A stretch of DNA of 64,000 nucleotides from Galeruca laticollis (taxonomy: Eukaryota; Arthropoda; Insecta; Coleoptera; Chrysomelidae): assembly GCA_963921935.1 (NCBI GenBank), contig OY998176.1, forward strand, positions 95,983,415-96,047,414, read 5' to 3'. The translations under genes were made by a program, and so were the position numbers. Under the pieces are notes generated by a model. The model made no database searches and had not been told where the DNA came from. It saw only the letters and a program-made list of their open reading frames with translations. Positions 7,687 through 17,901 of the stretch are shown here, piece after piece (position 1 is the first letter of the stretch; every line of letters starts with the position of its first letter).

Positions 7687-8509
7687 ATGTTGGTGTTTGA
7701 GGGAGAAGGTCTTTTAAATTCTCTAATCAATAAACTTCCATTCGAACTTCATTTACCCGCCTACAATTATTGTGGACGTAAGTGATCACATGACTATAAC
7801 TTGGTAACTGTTAAAGACTTATACACTCTCTCCATTTACAGCAGGAACAAAGTTAGAAAAGCGACTTGCACGTGGCGACGTGGGCATTAATCCTTTAGAC
7901 GAGGCTTGTAAACAGCACGATATTGCTTATTCACAAAATAAATCTCTTGAAGAACGTCACAAAGCAGATAAGGAGTTGGAAGATAAAGCTTGGGCTCGAG
8001 TCGAATCAAAAGACGCATCTTTTGGTGAAAAGAGTGCTGCATTACTTGTTACGGGCGGCATGAAGGTTAAACGAAAGTTGGGAATGGGAATGGGAAAACG
8101 TCGTTCCTTCCATCTAGATGTTGTGCTAAAGGTAGGCAAATCCATGAAGAGAGGAGCATCTTTGGAAGAAAGCGCCTTGTTTGCTTTACGAGCGGCCAAA
8201 GCACTTATCCGACGATTTGGAGGGTCAAAGAAAATTAATGTTCCTCGCGTGATACCTGTTGTAAAATCTGGTGGTTTTCTACCGCTTATACCTCTGTTTG
8301 CGGGACTCTCAGCACTTGGAGCGTTATCGGGTGGAGCTGCAGGAGTTGCAAAGACCGTCAGCGATGCCAATAATGCTCGAAGGAAATTGGAAGAAGATAT
8401 ACGTCATAATAAGGCTATGGAACATATCGGAAATGGCTTATATCTGAAAAAGCATGGGGGAGGTAAAGGATTTGGATTGTATTTAAAAAAGTCAAAAAAC
8501 TGTCGATAA
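7687..8509 (+). CDS. Parvovirus-type phospholipase A2 capsid-associated protein, spliced
   Basis: Proposed as two exons, 7687-7777 and 7842-8509, giving 252 residues. Exon 1 starts MLVFEGEGLL and ends inside the PLA2 calcium-binding loop (Y-N-Y-C-G, residues 26-30). Exon 2 completes the G-x-G of the loop and carries the catalytic HDIAY motif at 56-60. PLA2 domains of this type, known from parvovirus VP1 and reported for some adintovirus-like elements, let particles breach endosomal membranes. After the PLA2 comes a basic stretch (KVKRKLGMGMGKRR), a hydrophobic Gly/Ala-rich segment (about 176-200) able to enter membranes, and two GLYLKK motifs at the C-terminus. Without splicing the frame would have no ATG start and no calcium loop. 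Confidence 0.8.
7778..7841 (+). other. 64-nt spliceosomal intron
   Basis: The donor GTAAGT (7778-7783) and acceptor CATTTACAG (ending 7841) match consensus, with pyrimidine-rich sequence before the acceptor. Removal joins C at 7777 to CA at 7842 to make a proline codon and brings the two halves of the PLA2 calcium loop into one frame. The size is normal for a short insect intron. Confidence 0.85.
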
Positions 8510-8886
8510 AGCCACCCAATCGTCCACTGTACGACACCGATATTGCACGTTATGCAAAATTATTTAAAATTAAACATTTTCGAGGTGTTTTCATGCGAGA
8601 CACTCTACCTAAATCCGGTCCTCGACAACAAGAGTGTGCAGTGGTTAACTTGGATTCGTCCAAAAACAGTGGAACCCATTGGGTAGCATATATAAAGAAA
8701 AATAATGTCATCGAGTATTTCGATTCATTTGGTAATTTGAAACCGCCCAAAGAACTTGTAAAGTATCTAGGAGGAAGAAAATTTTTTTATAACAATAATC
8801 AGTATCAAAGCTACGACCAGTTCAATTGTGGACATTTGTGTTTAAAATTTCTACTTCAACATCCTTGGAACAATGGAGGACATTAA
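8467..8886 (+). CDS. Adenain-like cysteine protease
   Basis: Maturation protease of the adenovirus type found in Polintons, which cleaves capsid precursor proteins. Numbered from the first ATG (8593), the catalytic triad candidates are H29 (SGTHWVAYI), D44 (YFDSFG) and C79 (FNCGHLCLKF), in the family order. Similarity to the family seems to begin before that ATG: the frame is open back to 8467, and PLYDTDIARYAKLFKI.HFRGVFMRD looks like genuine protease N-terminus. No upstream ATG exists, so the native start may be lost, non-AUG, or supplied by splicing. It overlaps the end of the phospholipase gene and, by 14 nt, the next gene. Confidence 0.85.
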   Translation, partial: RIWIVFKKVKKLSIKPPNRPLYDTDIARYAKLFKIKHFRGVFMRDTLPKSGPRQQECAVVNLDSSKNSGTHWVAYIKKNNVIEYFDSFGNLKPPKELVKYLGGRKFFYNNNQYQSYDQFNCGHLCLKFLLQHPWNNGGH

Positions 8887-9160
8887 ATTATTAACGCAAC
8901 ACCAAAAACCTCTGAGAAGTTTTACTGCTGAAGAACTAAAAGACGTTCCCATTCGATACCTGATAGAATGTGTTAGTCCGTCTGAATTGCTAGATATATG
9001 GCATAAACTTCCTAATTATTACAAAACAAGTTATGAACTACAAATTCGTCTGCCGTGCTTCGTTCACTACAACCGCCCCGATTGGACGACGCATTGGGAC
9101 GGTCCTGCAAATTCTCAAGCATCTTGTTTTCTATGTCAACGTGCATTAAGTAAACCTTGA
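8873..9160 (+). CDS. Small unknown protein downstream of the protease
   Basis: A 95-residue intact frame begins with ATG 8873 inside the last codons of the protease gene (14-nt overlap). It contains two CxxC-like features near its end (C..Q..SCFLCQRA) and several Trp/Pro residues in WTTHWDGP. I do not recognise a family. The tight overlap and shared strand suggest a real small virion or accessory gene of the element. Confidence 0.55.
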   Translation: MEDIKLLTQHQKPLRSFTAEELKDVPIRYLIECVSPSELLDIWHKLPNYYKTSYELQIRLPCFVHYNRPDWTTHWDGPANSQASCFLCQRALSKP

Positions 9161-9246
9161 AATGTATATTGTGTGTCAAATAAATCTTGTAAAGTATTCT
9201 ATGTATTATTCAAACTGCCTGCATACGTCGACTTACATCAGTCATC

Positions 9247-9977
9247 ATGTCGCAGTTGTTGAGAGTAAACAGTTCAAATCACGTATTTACCTTCCAACCG
9301 CCTACACCTATTGTACTCCATCCGGAGAAAGACTACGAATTAGCGCTGCGTTCATTCCACTCATACCATAGCATACCAAACATTGAAGATTGCAAGTTTT
9401 ACTACTATGATGACAACAACAAGCTACAAAGTTTCGATTTACCTACAGGATGTTACGAAATCGCCGATATTGAAACGTATATACTCGAGAAGTTGAGTGG
9501 CAGCAATTCACTTAGACCGGAAACTATATTTGCACTAAAACCTAATAATAATACGTTACAGTGCATGATTTTCAGTAAATACAGTAAATATAGAATTTCG
9601 TTTGAACAACCCAACAGTCTAGGAAAGATACTAGGATTTTCAACAGAGATACTCGAACCCAAACGATGGCACTCTTCAGATCTACCCGTCAAAATTATAA
9701 AAGTATCTAGCATACGTTTCGAATGTAACATTACCACGGGACCTTCGACGCAGACAGACCTGCTCATACTATTTACGAATTTATCATAAAAGTGGATCCT
9801 GGGTACGCCATTGACGAAACACCACATAATTTACTTTATTTACCTGTTATACCACAACGTGAAATAACCAACATTACAGTGTTGGCTGTGGACCAAGACG
9901 GTCATCCTATAAACTTTCGTGGTGAAAAGAGCACTTTGGTGTTGGAGCTTAGAGCGAGAAGCAACAGATGGGATTGA
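9247..9977 (+). pseudogene. Penton-type minor capsid protein, one frameshift
   Basis: The first frame (ATG 9247, 180 residues, ends 9789) and the second (to 9977) are two parts of one gene. The first has the N-terminal ELALRSFHSYHSIPNIE region and the middle of a single jelly-roll fold. The second has the C-terminal NLLYLPVIPQREITNITV and DQDGHPINFRGE segments typical of Polinton penton-like proteins. The frames separate near 9740, consistent with loss of a single base in ACGGGACC. In Polintons this protein forms the pentameric capsid vertices. It follows the protease and precedes the major capsid gene on the same strand, the usual capsid cluster. No restored sequence is given. Confidence 0.8.
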
Positions 9978-10119
9978 TAATTAATCATATAAGACGTTCT
10001 GCTGCACATTCAACGCCATTTGTTACGCGGCATTCTTCAAAGCAACATCAGAAGCGGCTCACATTTGCTAATACATTGTATTTGCAGTCTTTGGGCTTTT
10101 TGTTGAAAAAACAACAACA

Positions 10120-10266
10120 ATGACGACCGAGTATGTAAAACGTTCTCGTATGAACGATATGCCTTCAATGTTTGATATCTATCGCAAGCCTAGTTTCGAT
10201 GAATCGATTCGCAAAGCTGAGTACAGAACATATGCTCCGTTCATCAAATCGTTCAGTTGCAGTGAC
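10120..10266 (+). pseudogene. N-terminal stub of the major capsid protein
   Basis: ATG 10120 begins a frame whose first ~49 residues (ending ..YRTYAPFIKSFSCSD) look like the start of a double jelly-roll Polinton major capsid protein. Its position just after the penton gene fits. From about 10267 the same frame changes into LINE endonuclease sequence (IIYVYAPDI..) and runs on to 10548. The remaining ~600 codons expected for a capsid protein are not seen anywhere in the window. A 5'-truncated LINE insertion explains the break. Confidence 0.6.
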
Positions 10267-13253
10267 ATTATATATGTCTATGCCCCAGACATAATCAGAG
10301 CGGAAAATGAAACGGAAGATTTCTATAACACGCTACAAGATGTGCTGGACAAGCTACAGGAGAACGATAAACTCATGATTCTTGGAGACCTTAATGCAAG
10401 AATTCGAAATGATATCATAGACAATATCAAACAACGATTCAATGGAGAAACAATAAATAGGAATGGAGAGCACCTTATTTACGTCTGTGCTCAAAATATG
10501 TTAGGAATGAACAACACGTTTTTCCTCCATAAACCCCAACAAAAATAACATCGCCCAATGTAGGGTCCGATCACCAATTGATACTGGGGAAATTCTTAAT
10601 TAACATATTAGTGTTTTTAAATGAAACTCACGGTCTCTAGTTAATTCCACAATATAATAAAAGTTATTGAAAATTCTAAAAAATTGACAATTGTTTCGAT
10701 AAATCAATATCATCGTCAGAATGACAGAAGTTACACTTCATTTTATGCCTACCTGATGTTTAGTAGTTATTTTTGGCTAGACCAAGAAGTAACCTAACTT
10801 GTGATTGGCTTAATATATGTTAATAGAAAAAAGAAAAAGATGTGATATTACAAATAATGAAGCTTAGATATTATTAGCCCTATGGTGATATCCTGGATAT
10901 CATTTTTCCAATTAAGATCAGTATAACTGTGCAATTATATAGAAAACCAGGAAAACTATATCTGCTGATCTTTACAATTATCACTTATGAAGACAGTTTA
11001 TTAGTGGAGAACTCCCTAGATTTAACCGTTCATTGACAACTTCATATTGTGGGTTTTTTAAATGTCCTCTAATTTCCAGTTCTTCAAGGAAATCCAGTTA
11101 TTGTTTCTTTTCACAAATATGCAGAATTTTCAATAACTTTTATTATATTGTGGAATTAACTAGAGACCGTGAGTTTCATTGGAAAACACTAATATGAGCA
11201 TATTCCACGAAGTAAGGGTCGAGACAGTCAATTTCATTCCCAATTAACATTCCATCAAACAAGAAAAAACCACCCAAATACGTTGAAAAGATAAACAAGG
11301 AGTAACTAGAGGACCAGACCACAAAATTACTATATCAGAAATGATTAAAAGAAAGATTTGAGACACACCCAGTAACAGACGAGAAAAATTTAGATGGGAT
11401 TTTGGCAAAAATGGAATGTAACATATTGCAAGCTGCAAAAGAAAGTATAGGAGTCAGAAAAATTAACGTAAACTCAACAAAAAGATCGAAACCGTGATTC
11501 ACTGAAGAAATTAGAGATCTAGCATATGGAAAAAAAGAATATCTGCAATATTGCAGAAACAAGGCAGCCGACAGCTATCACCAATACAAAAACATAAGAA
11601 ACGATGTAAACTCTAAGATAAGAAACCTGAAAAGAGACTATTGGACACGGTTTACAAAAGAAATGGAGCATGATCTATACGGATCACAACCTAGAGTGTG
11701 GAAAGTCATTTAAAGCAGAAAAAACCAATCAATGAATATCAATATCTAAATAAGATAGAAGGAGAAAAATGGACAGCCTATATTAGAGACATTTATAATC
11801 CAGAAACAAATATACCTAGAAATGAATATACAGAGGAAAATGAAGAAGATGTCGAGGATGTACAAAATATAGAAATAACAAAGGAAGAACTTAAGAATAG
11901 CATAGAAAAATCAAAAATTCCCCAAGACCCGATGGTATACCGAACGAGCTATTAAAATACGAAGGAGAAGCGATAATGAAAAACATAAGTAAACTTTTTT
12001 AGAAAATCCTAGACAGCAAAGAAGTACCAGAACAATAGAAAAATTGCATTACAATACCAACATATAAAAAAGGAAACAAGAATAACCCTAGCAATTATCG
12101 AACCATTACCTTGCTAAGCACCACACAAGCTATTCACGAAAATACTCGCTAATAAGATCAATAAAGAATATACGATATCAGAAGAGCTACAGGGATTCCG
12201 ACAAAACAGATCAACAATAGATGCCGTTTTCATAGTCAGACAAATAGTTGAGAAAGCAATTGAATATAATAATCCTGTATATATGTGCTTCATAGACCTG
12301 ACCAAGTCCTTTGACCGTGTCAAATTAGATGTGCTAAAATTACTAACAGCAGGAAACCAATCCAACACAATGGTAAAGATAATTAAAGATGTGAACACAA
12401 ACAACAAAACTAAAATTACGGTCGAGAATGAATTAATATCGGACGTAAATATTACATCAGGAATTCGACAGGGAGATAGTTGAATCCCATTACTATTCAA
12501 TCTAGTAATGGATAAAATAATAGAAGAAGTAAAAAACGTGGGACACGGATACGGGATTGAAGAAAAAAAAATATTGTGCTATGCAGACGATGCAATTCTG
12601 ATATCAGACAATGAGGACAACCTACAACGTATGGTAAATGCCTTCAGAACATCGGCGGATGCAAATATCAACCACTAAGTCCAAAACTATGGTAACGGCA
12701 AGAGAACCCAGACGTTGCAAAATTTTAATTGACAAAGTGTACGAAAACAAGCAAATAAGGCATCTTACATATCAGGTTGTCTGAGGGATATTATTTGGAA
12801 AAACAAAGACATGAGACTGGAATGGGAAGTTCGTATATATGAAGCATGTGTTAGACCAATATTGACATATGCAATAGATAGGGAAGCCGACACAGCGAAA
12901 ACAAAAAGAATAGTCAGAACAACAGAGATGAAAACTTTAAGATCAATCGCTAGCAAAACATTGAAAGATAAAATTCCAAACAATCAGATAAGAGAACTAT
13001 TCAAGGTACAAGATGTTGTACGATGGGGAAGACAGAGAAGACGGGAGTGGAACCAGCATGTTACACGATTGAGCGCAGGTAGGATAGCCCAAACAGCAAG
13101 AGATCTAAAACCAAATAGCACCAGACTACCAGGAAGGCCCTTTCAAAGATGGCGAGACAGTTGGCAATCGACGTCCGAAATAAGATTGAAGCAATAATCG
13201 GTATAGAACAGGTCCAAGAGCCTATGTATATGAAGAAGCAGAAGAAGAAGTCT
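10267..13253 (+). mobile_element. 5'-truncated, decayed LINE (endonuclease and reverse transcriptase)
   Basis: The order is: apurinic-type endonuclease fragment (10267-10548, KLMILGDLNARI, then SDH-like sequence near 10570), linker with many stops (11240-11990), reverse transcriptase (12000-12700, FIDLTKSFDRV, IRQGDS, CYADDAILIS near 12575), and a C-terminal segment (12811-13197) ending in LPGRPFQRWRDSW. A purine-rich GAAGAAGCAGAAGAAGAAG run (about 13231-13249) may be the 3' tail. The frame is broken by many stops and shifts and by the Penelope-like insertion at 10602-11199. Confidence 0.8.
10602..11199 (-). mobile_element. Penelope-like fragment bounded by inverted repeats
   Basis: Perfect 58-bp inverted repeats lie at 10620-10677 and 11123-11180, with a looser extension outward to about 10602 and 11199. 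The inside is the 3' part of the Penelope-like family seen at 54740-55500 (minus) and 59110-59885 (plus), including endonuclease-end codons and the 3' UTR. It interrupts the LINE. Confidence 0.8.
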
Positions 13254-13333
13254 GTTTGTGTTTTTCTGGAAAAACAGTTTAATTGTTGTGTGTGGTGTAC
13301 CTAAATATCCTTTATCCAAATTAATAGTAGCTT

Positions 13334-13338
13334 GTAAT
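13334..13338. repeat. Target-site duplication GTAAT (left)
   Basis: GTAAT precedes the 5' LTR here and recurs directly after the 3' LTR at 19808-19812, the 5-bp duplication usual for BEL/Pao. Confidence 0.85.
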
Positions 13339-13609
13339 TGTCGCTGCGCTTTAAAACTGTCGCTGTGCTTTAAAAACATGAATATTGTTGTATTATAATG
13401 ATCACAACGGCAACATTGTAAGAGAGTTCACAGTCCGCTCACTGATGCATGCTTGTTAAGAAAAATTGAAGGACGTCAAAAAAAGAAGAAGACGATTCAC
13501 GTTGATTGTTATCGAATGTCATGTTCACGTTGTTTTTGTAAGAATAAAGTTATATTCCAATTTATCACTTATTTCCATAAAATTAAAAATCCAGAACCAG
13601 CTATCGACA
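13339..13609 (+). repeat. 5' LTR of the BEL/Pao element
   Basis: Starts TGTCGCTGCG and ends CTATCGACA. Compared with the 3' LTR it shows one T/C difference (near 13446) and one missing G in the AAGAAG(G)AAG run. Confidence 0.92.
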
Positions 13610-14088
13610 AAATGATCCAACGAACCGGATGGAAAAGTGATATAGAAACTGGAAAACACGAGTGAGTACCTATCATTCCACATTCCTAACATCCTAACCT
13701 TACTTATTCCTTTGTTGCATGCTCGATCTGTGGTAAAATACTTATTAGATTCAACTCGTGTTCGATAATATAGTTACCAATACAAAGATTTGTCTCGTAT
13801 TTTAGTTTATCACGTACCTATTTCAAGATATTTTACAAGGAATTTTCTCGTACTTTAGAATATCACGTAGACATTTTCAGAATCATTTGTCAAAGGTTTT
13901 CTCGTCATTAGGTTTCTTAACGTATTTAAACGTTTTTTTATAACGTTGATTACAAATATTCATAAGTAAATAATAGTCTCGTATATTAAAGCTTTAAGAG
14001 TTGTCACGTTTTCTCGTATTCAAAGACATTTCAACTGTCAATAAATTTCACACATTTAAACAGTTTTTTCTACTATTTATAAAATAAA

Positions 14089-17000
14089 ATGTCTGATGAA
14101 GAAGAAATAAATACAGTTGAAATTCGAAAGCAAGAAGAGTTAAGAGAATTAAAACATGAACGCGGTATACTGAAATCAAAATTAACACGATTTGAAGCGT
14201 TTATAAGAGTACCCGAAAATTATGTCAAACTGGCGCAAATCGAAACAAGATTGGAAGGTATGGAAACGGATTTTCAAAATTTTAACACGGTGCAATCTCG
14301 ATTAGAATATTTAGAGCCAATAGAAGGTGAACAGCGTGAGGTCATAGAGGAAAGATATTATGATAGTATTGCTCGCGCAAAGGACTTACTCTGGCAGGGT
14401 TTGAACAAGGTGGCAACACCACCAACGCCTTTGGTCGCAGCCAGGGATGAGTCAGGGCTGGCTTCAGGTCGTATTTCGGTACAATTACCAGATGTGCCGT
14501 TACCGGTTTTTCACGGAACTATTGATACGTGGAAAAGTTTTTTGGATGTATTTAATTCATGCGTAGATAATAGGAAAGATTTAACGGATGCTCAAAAATT
14601 TATTTATTTGCGCGGTTGTTGCAAAGGTGCGGCTTTTAAGGTAATAGAGAGATACGATGTGGCAGATGAAAGTTATAAAGAAGCTATAAGAGTTTTAAAA
14701 GACAGATTTGAAAATAGAAGGCAATTAGTCGTACATCACGTGAAAGGTCTATTATTTAACTTACCGGAAGTAACAAAACAATCGCACACAAACTTAAGAA
14801 ATTTATTAGACACGGTTACACATCACATAAGTGTTTTAGAAAAACTGAATATACAAACTCAAGCATGGGATATTTTATTAGTTCAGTTAATTTTGAAAAA
14901 GTTAGATAGGTATACTAGGCAAGAGTGGGATAATCTACAAGACGAGGATGGGTTACCTACATTAGAAAGATTAAAGGGTTTTTTGGTGAAAAAATGTAGT
15001 AGATTAGAAGAATCGTTTAACGAAAAGGTAGAGATTCAGAAAGAGAATAGTAGTTTTAAGAGTAATGTGAAACATAACACGGAAATAAAAGATATGGATA
15101 AAAAAAACAGGTTTGTTTCACAATCATATGTTGTAACGAAATTTAATAAATGTCGACTATGTAATAATGAATCACATTTCCTATATCAATGTTCGGAGTT
15201 TTTAAAACTGTCTATTGAACAAAAATTGGAAAAGGTTAGAGAGCTTAAAGTATGTTCGAATTGTCTGCGTTTCGGACATTATAAATTTCAGTGCAAATCG
15301 AGTGGCTGCAAAAAATGCGGAAACAAGCATAACACTTCTTTACACGTTAGCGACGAGAATAAACACGTACATTCTAGAGTAGAAGAGAATAATTCTCACC
15401 ATGATACAACGGTATCTAATCATTCTTACATACCAAGCGAATCAAAAGAAAGTTCGTCGCGAATATCGGATAATCAAATAATAAATTTAGCTAAAATATG
15501 TCAAGTTTCGAATAATAATAGTTCGCAAGTATTGTTATCTACAGCCACGGTTTTAATTCAGGACAATACAGGAAATCTTGTAGAATGCACGGCATTGTTA
15601 GATTCCGGAAGTCAGTCGAATTTAATAACAGAAACATTTTCTAATAAACTTAATCTTTATAGAGAAAACACGTTGATTCCGATCGTAGGTATAGGGCAAA
15701 CTAAAACAAAAATAAAATACAAGGTAGAAACGAACATTAAATCAAGATTAAGTAAGTTTAATGCACATTTGGAATTTTTAGTCATTCCAAAAATAACGGA
15801 AAAACTACCCGTAACAGATTTCAATAGCGATTTGATCAAAATTCCTTCATCGATCAAATTAGCTGATGTTGAATTTAATAAACCCAAAGAAGTCGATATT
15901 CTTTTAGGGGCTGAAATATTTTATGATATTCTACAAAACGGTAAATTGAAATTAAGCGAACACGGTCCAGTATTGATAGAAACGCATTTCGGATGGATTC
16001 TAACCGGAAGAATCATTAATAGCGAATTAGTTTCAAATAAAGTATGTAACTTTAATCATAACATATCTAATGAACAATTAGACATGGAGTTGACTAAGTT
16101 TTGGCAACTCGACGAGATTCCTCAGGTGAAATCATTGTCCCTAGAAGATTCCTTTTGCGAGGAATATTTCAAAGATACAACAACTCAAACGCGTGAAGGT
16201 CGTTTCATAGTAAGATTACCCTTTGCTCATTTACTAGATAAAAACGTAGAAATTGAACTAGGAGATTCCAAGGCAGCAGCCTTAAGAAGGTTTTTAAGCA
16301 TCGAAACGCGTTTAAAACGAGATAAAGAATTGTTTAAAAATTATTTCGAATTCATGAATGAATATGAAAAACTAAGTCATATGAATTTTAGTGGTTATTT
16401 TGAAAATATTGATGGTCCTAAAAATATAAGTTATTTTATGCCACATCACCCGGTTATTCGAGAGTCGAGCCTCACTACAAAATGTCGCGTGGTGTTTGAC
16501 GCATCTCAAAAATCTAATAACGGTTTATCGCTAAATGATATATTATTAACAGGTCCTTATATACAAGACGAGTTGTTTTCTATTGTATTACGTTTAAGGT
16601 TAAGACCAATAGTTTTAAGCGCGGATATTAAAATGATGTTCCGACAGATATTAGTCGCTCCAGAAGATAGAAAATATCAACAAATTTTATGGCGATCTAA
16701 TAGTGACGAACCGATTAAAGTTTTTGAATTAGCTACTGTAACGTACGGCACTAGTTGTGCACCTTCTCTCGCAACCCGATGTTTAGTAGAGTTAGCTCAT
16801 AGATTTCAAAATAAATATCCTAGAACGTGTAAGGTAATTTTAAACTCCTTTTATATGGACGATCTTTTGGTCAGTATACAAACTCATCAAGAAGCTATGG
16901 AAATAGTCCATGAGCTTACCGAAATTTTAGGTAGCGCAGGGTTTTTGCTAAGAAAATGGACCTCGAATAAAGATTCTCTCGTTAACGAAATTGTAAACAT

Positions 17001-17874
17001 GGATTCTGATATCGAAAATTTAGTAATGAGACCCGAAACAAAAGAATTAAAAACTTTAGGAATTGCTTGGATTCCTGAACAAGATGCATTGTTATATTCC
17101 ATTAACATAGAGTTTGATAATGCATATGTCACTAAACGAGCGATATTTTCAGCAATTGCAAAGATTTACGACCCGTTAGGTTTAATTGGTCCGGTTGTCA
17201 TAAAAGCGAAAATTATTGTACAAAGTCTTTGGTTACTAAAGTTACATTGGGACGAAATATTACCACCGGAGCTTCATGACCAATGGTTTCAATTTTATTA
17301 CCAACTAAAAACCTTACAAAATTTTGAGGTACCTAGACAAGTAATTTGTAGTCATCCGGTAACAATAGAAATGCACGGCTTTTCCGACGCTTCGGAAAAG
17401 GCATATGGAGCCTGTATTTATATGTGTTCCGAAGATTCAAACGGGCAACGTTATTCACGACTGTTATGCGCAAAATCAAAGGTGGCACCGATAAAAAGAG
17501 TAACAATGCCAAGGCTTGAATTACTCGCAGCTCATCTATTATCAAAATTAATAAACACGGTTAAGCGGTCTCTAGATGTTTCGATTTGTAAAACAGTATA
17601 CTATAGTGACTCTACGATTGTCTTAGCTTGGCTAAGAATAAACCCTATTCAATTAAAAACATTTGTCGCGAATCGAGTTACTAAAATTACTAATTTAACG
17701 AATGTTGACGATTGGCAACATGTGACAAGCGAAAACAATCCCGCTGATTTGATTTCTCGCGGAACTGATCCTCGCACACTTACAGATTGTAATCTGTGGT
17801 GGATCGGCCCTACTTTTCTACGTAAAATTCAAGAGAATCTTAAAGATTTGAATTTACCGAATAAAGTTGACTGA
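14089..17874 (+). CDS. BEL/Pao Gag-Pol (Gag, protease, reverse transcriptase, RNase H)
   Basis: The 1,261-codon frame starts at ATG 14089 with a charged coiled-coil. A Gag region of the DUF1759 type follows (about residues 130-280, VPLPVFHGTIDTWKSF). Next are zinc knuckles (CRLCNNESHFLYQC and a following CSNC..GHYKFQC, C..C..KH pattern, about 355-420). The aspartic protease active site is ALLDSGSQSNLI at about 502-513. The BEL-type reverse transcriptase has YMDDLLVS at about 922, and RNase H carries FSDASEKAYGA and YYSDSTIVLAWL. It makes the particle, processes it and copies the RNA. The TGA at 17872-17874 lies before the integrase, in the same frame as the next ORF. Confidence 0.95.
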   Translation: MSDEEEINTVEIRKQEELRELKHERGILKSKLTRFEAFIRVPENYVKLAQIETRLEGMETDFQNFNTVQSRLEYLEPIEGEQREVIEERYYDSIARAKDLLWQGLNKVATPPTPLVAARDESGLASGRISVQLPDVPLPVFHGTIDTWKSFLDVFNSCVDNRKDLTDAQKFIYLRGCCKGAAFKVIERYDVADESYKEAIRVLKDRFENRRQLVVHHVKGLLFNLPEVTKQSHTNLRNLLDTVTHHISVLEKLNIQTQAWDILLVQLILKKLDRYTRQEWDNLQDEDGLPTLERLKGFLVKKCSRLEESFNEKVEIQKENSSFKSNVKHNTEIKDMDKKNRFVSQSYVVTKFNKCRLCNNESHFLYQCSEFLKLSIEQKLEKVRELKVCSNCLRFGHYKFQCKSSGCKKCGNKHNTSLHVSDENKHVHSRVEENNSHHDTTVSNHSYIPSESKESSSRISDNQIINLAKICQVSNNNSSQVLLSTATVLIQDNTGNLVECTALLDSGSQSNLITETFSNKLNLYRENTLIPIVGIGQTKTKIKYKVETNIKSRLSKFNAHLEFLVIPKITEKLPVTDFNSDLIKIPSSIKLADVEFNKPKEVDILLGAEIFYDILQNGKLKLSEHGPVLIETHFGWILTGRIINSELVSNKVCNFNHNISNEQLDMELTKFWQLDEIPQVKSLSLEDSFCEEYFKDTTTQTREGRFIVRLPFAHLLDKNVEIELGDSKAAALRRFLSIETRLKRDKELFKNYFEFMNEYEKLSHMNFSGYFENIDGPKNISYFMPHHPVIRESSLTTKCRVVFDASQKSNNGLSLNDILLTGPYIQDELFSIVLRLRLRPIVLSADIKMMFRQILVAPEDRKYQQILWRSNSDEPIKVFELATVTYGTSCAPSLATRCLVELAHRFQNKYPRTCKVILNSFYMDDLLVSIQTHQEAMEIVHELTEILGSAGFLLRKWTSNKDSLVNEIVNMDSDIENLVMRPETKELKTLGIAWIPEQDALLYSINIEFDNAYVTKRAIFSAIAKIYDPLGLIGPVVIKAKIIVQSLWLLKLHWDEILPPELHDQWFQFYYQLKTLQNFEVPRQVICSHPVTIEMHGFSDASEKAYGACIYMCSEDSNGQRYSRLLCAKSKVAPIKRVTMPRLELLAAHLLSKLINTVKRSLDVSICKTVYYSDSTIVLAWLRINPIQLKTFVANRVTKITNLTNVDDWQHVTSENNPADLISRGTDPRTLTDCNLWWIGPTFLRKIQENLKDLNLPNKVD

Positions 17875-17901
17875 CCTGAACTTAAATCTAATATAATTTC
17901 T

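Noticed and set aside
7957..8370. Open frame of 137 codons opposite the phospholipase gene
   Set aside because: It is the antisense shadow of a gene with a recognised domain, with no motif of its own.
7880..8509. Reading the phospholipase gene as starting at 7880
   Set aside because: That codon is GTG inside the PLA2 domain, and the calcium loop would be lost; the spliced model from 7687 accounts for the full domain.
16887..17545. Minus-strand frames within the BEL/Pao gene
   Set aside because: Shadows of the gag-pol frame, with no independent support.
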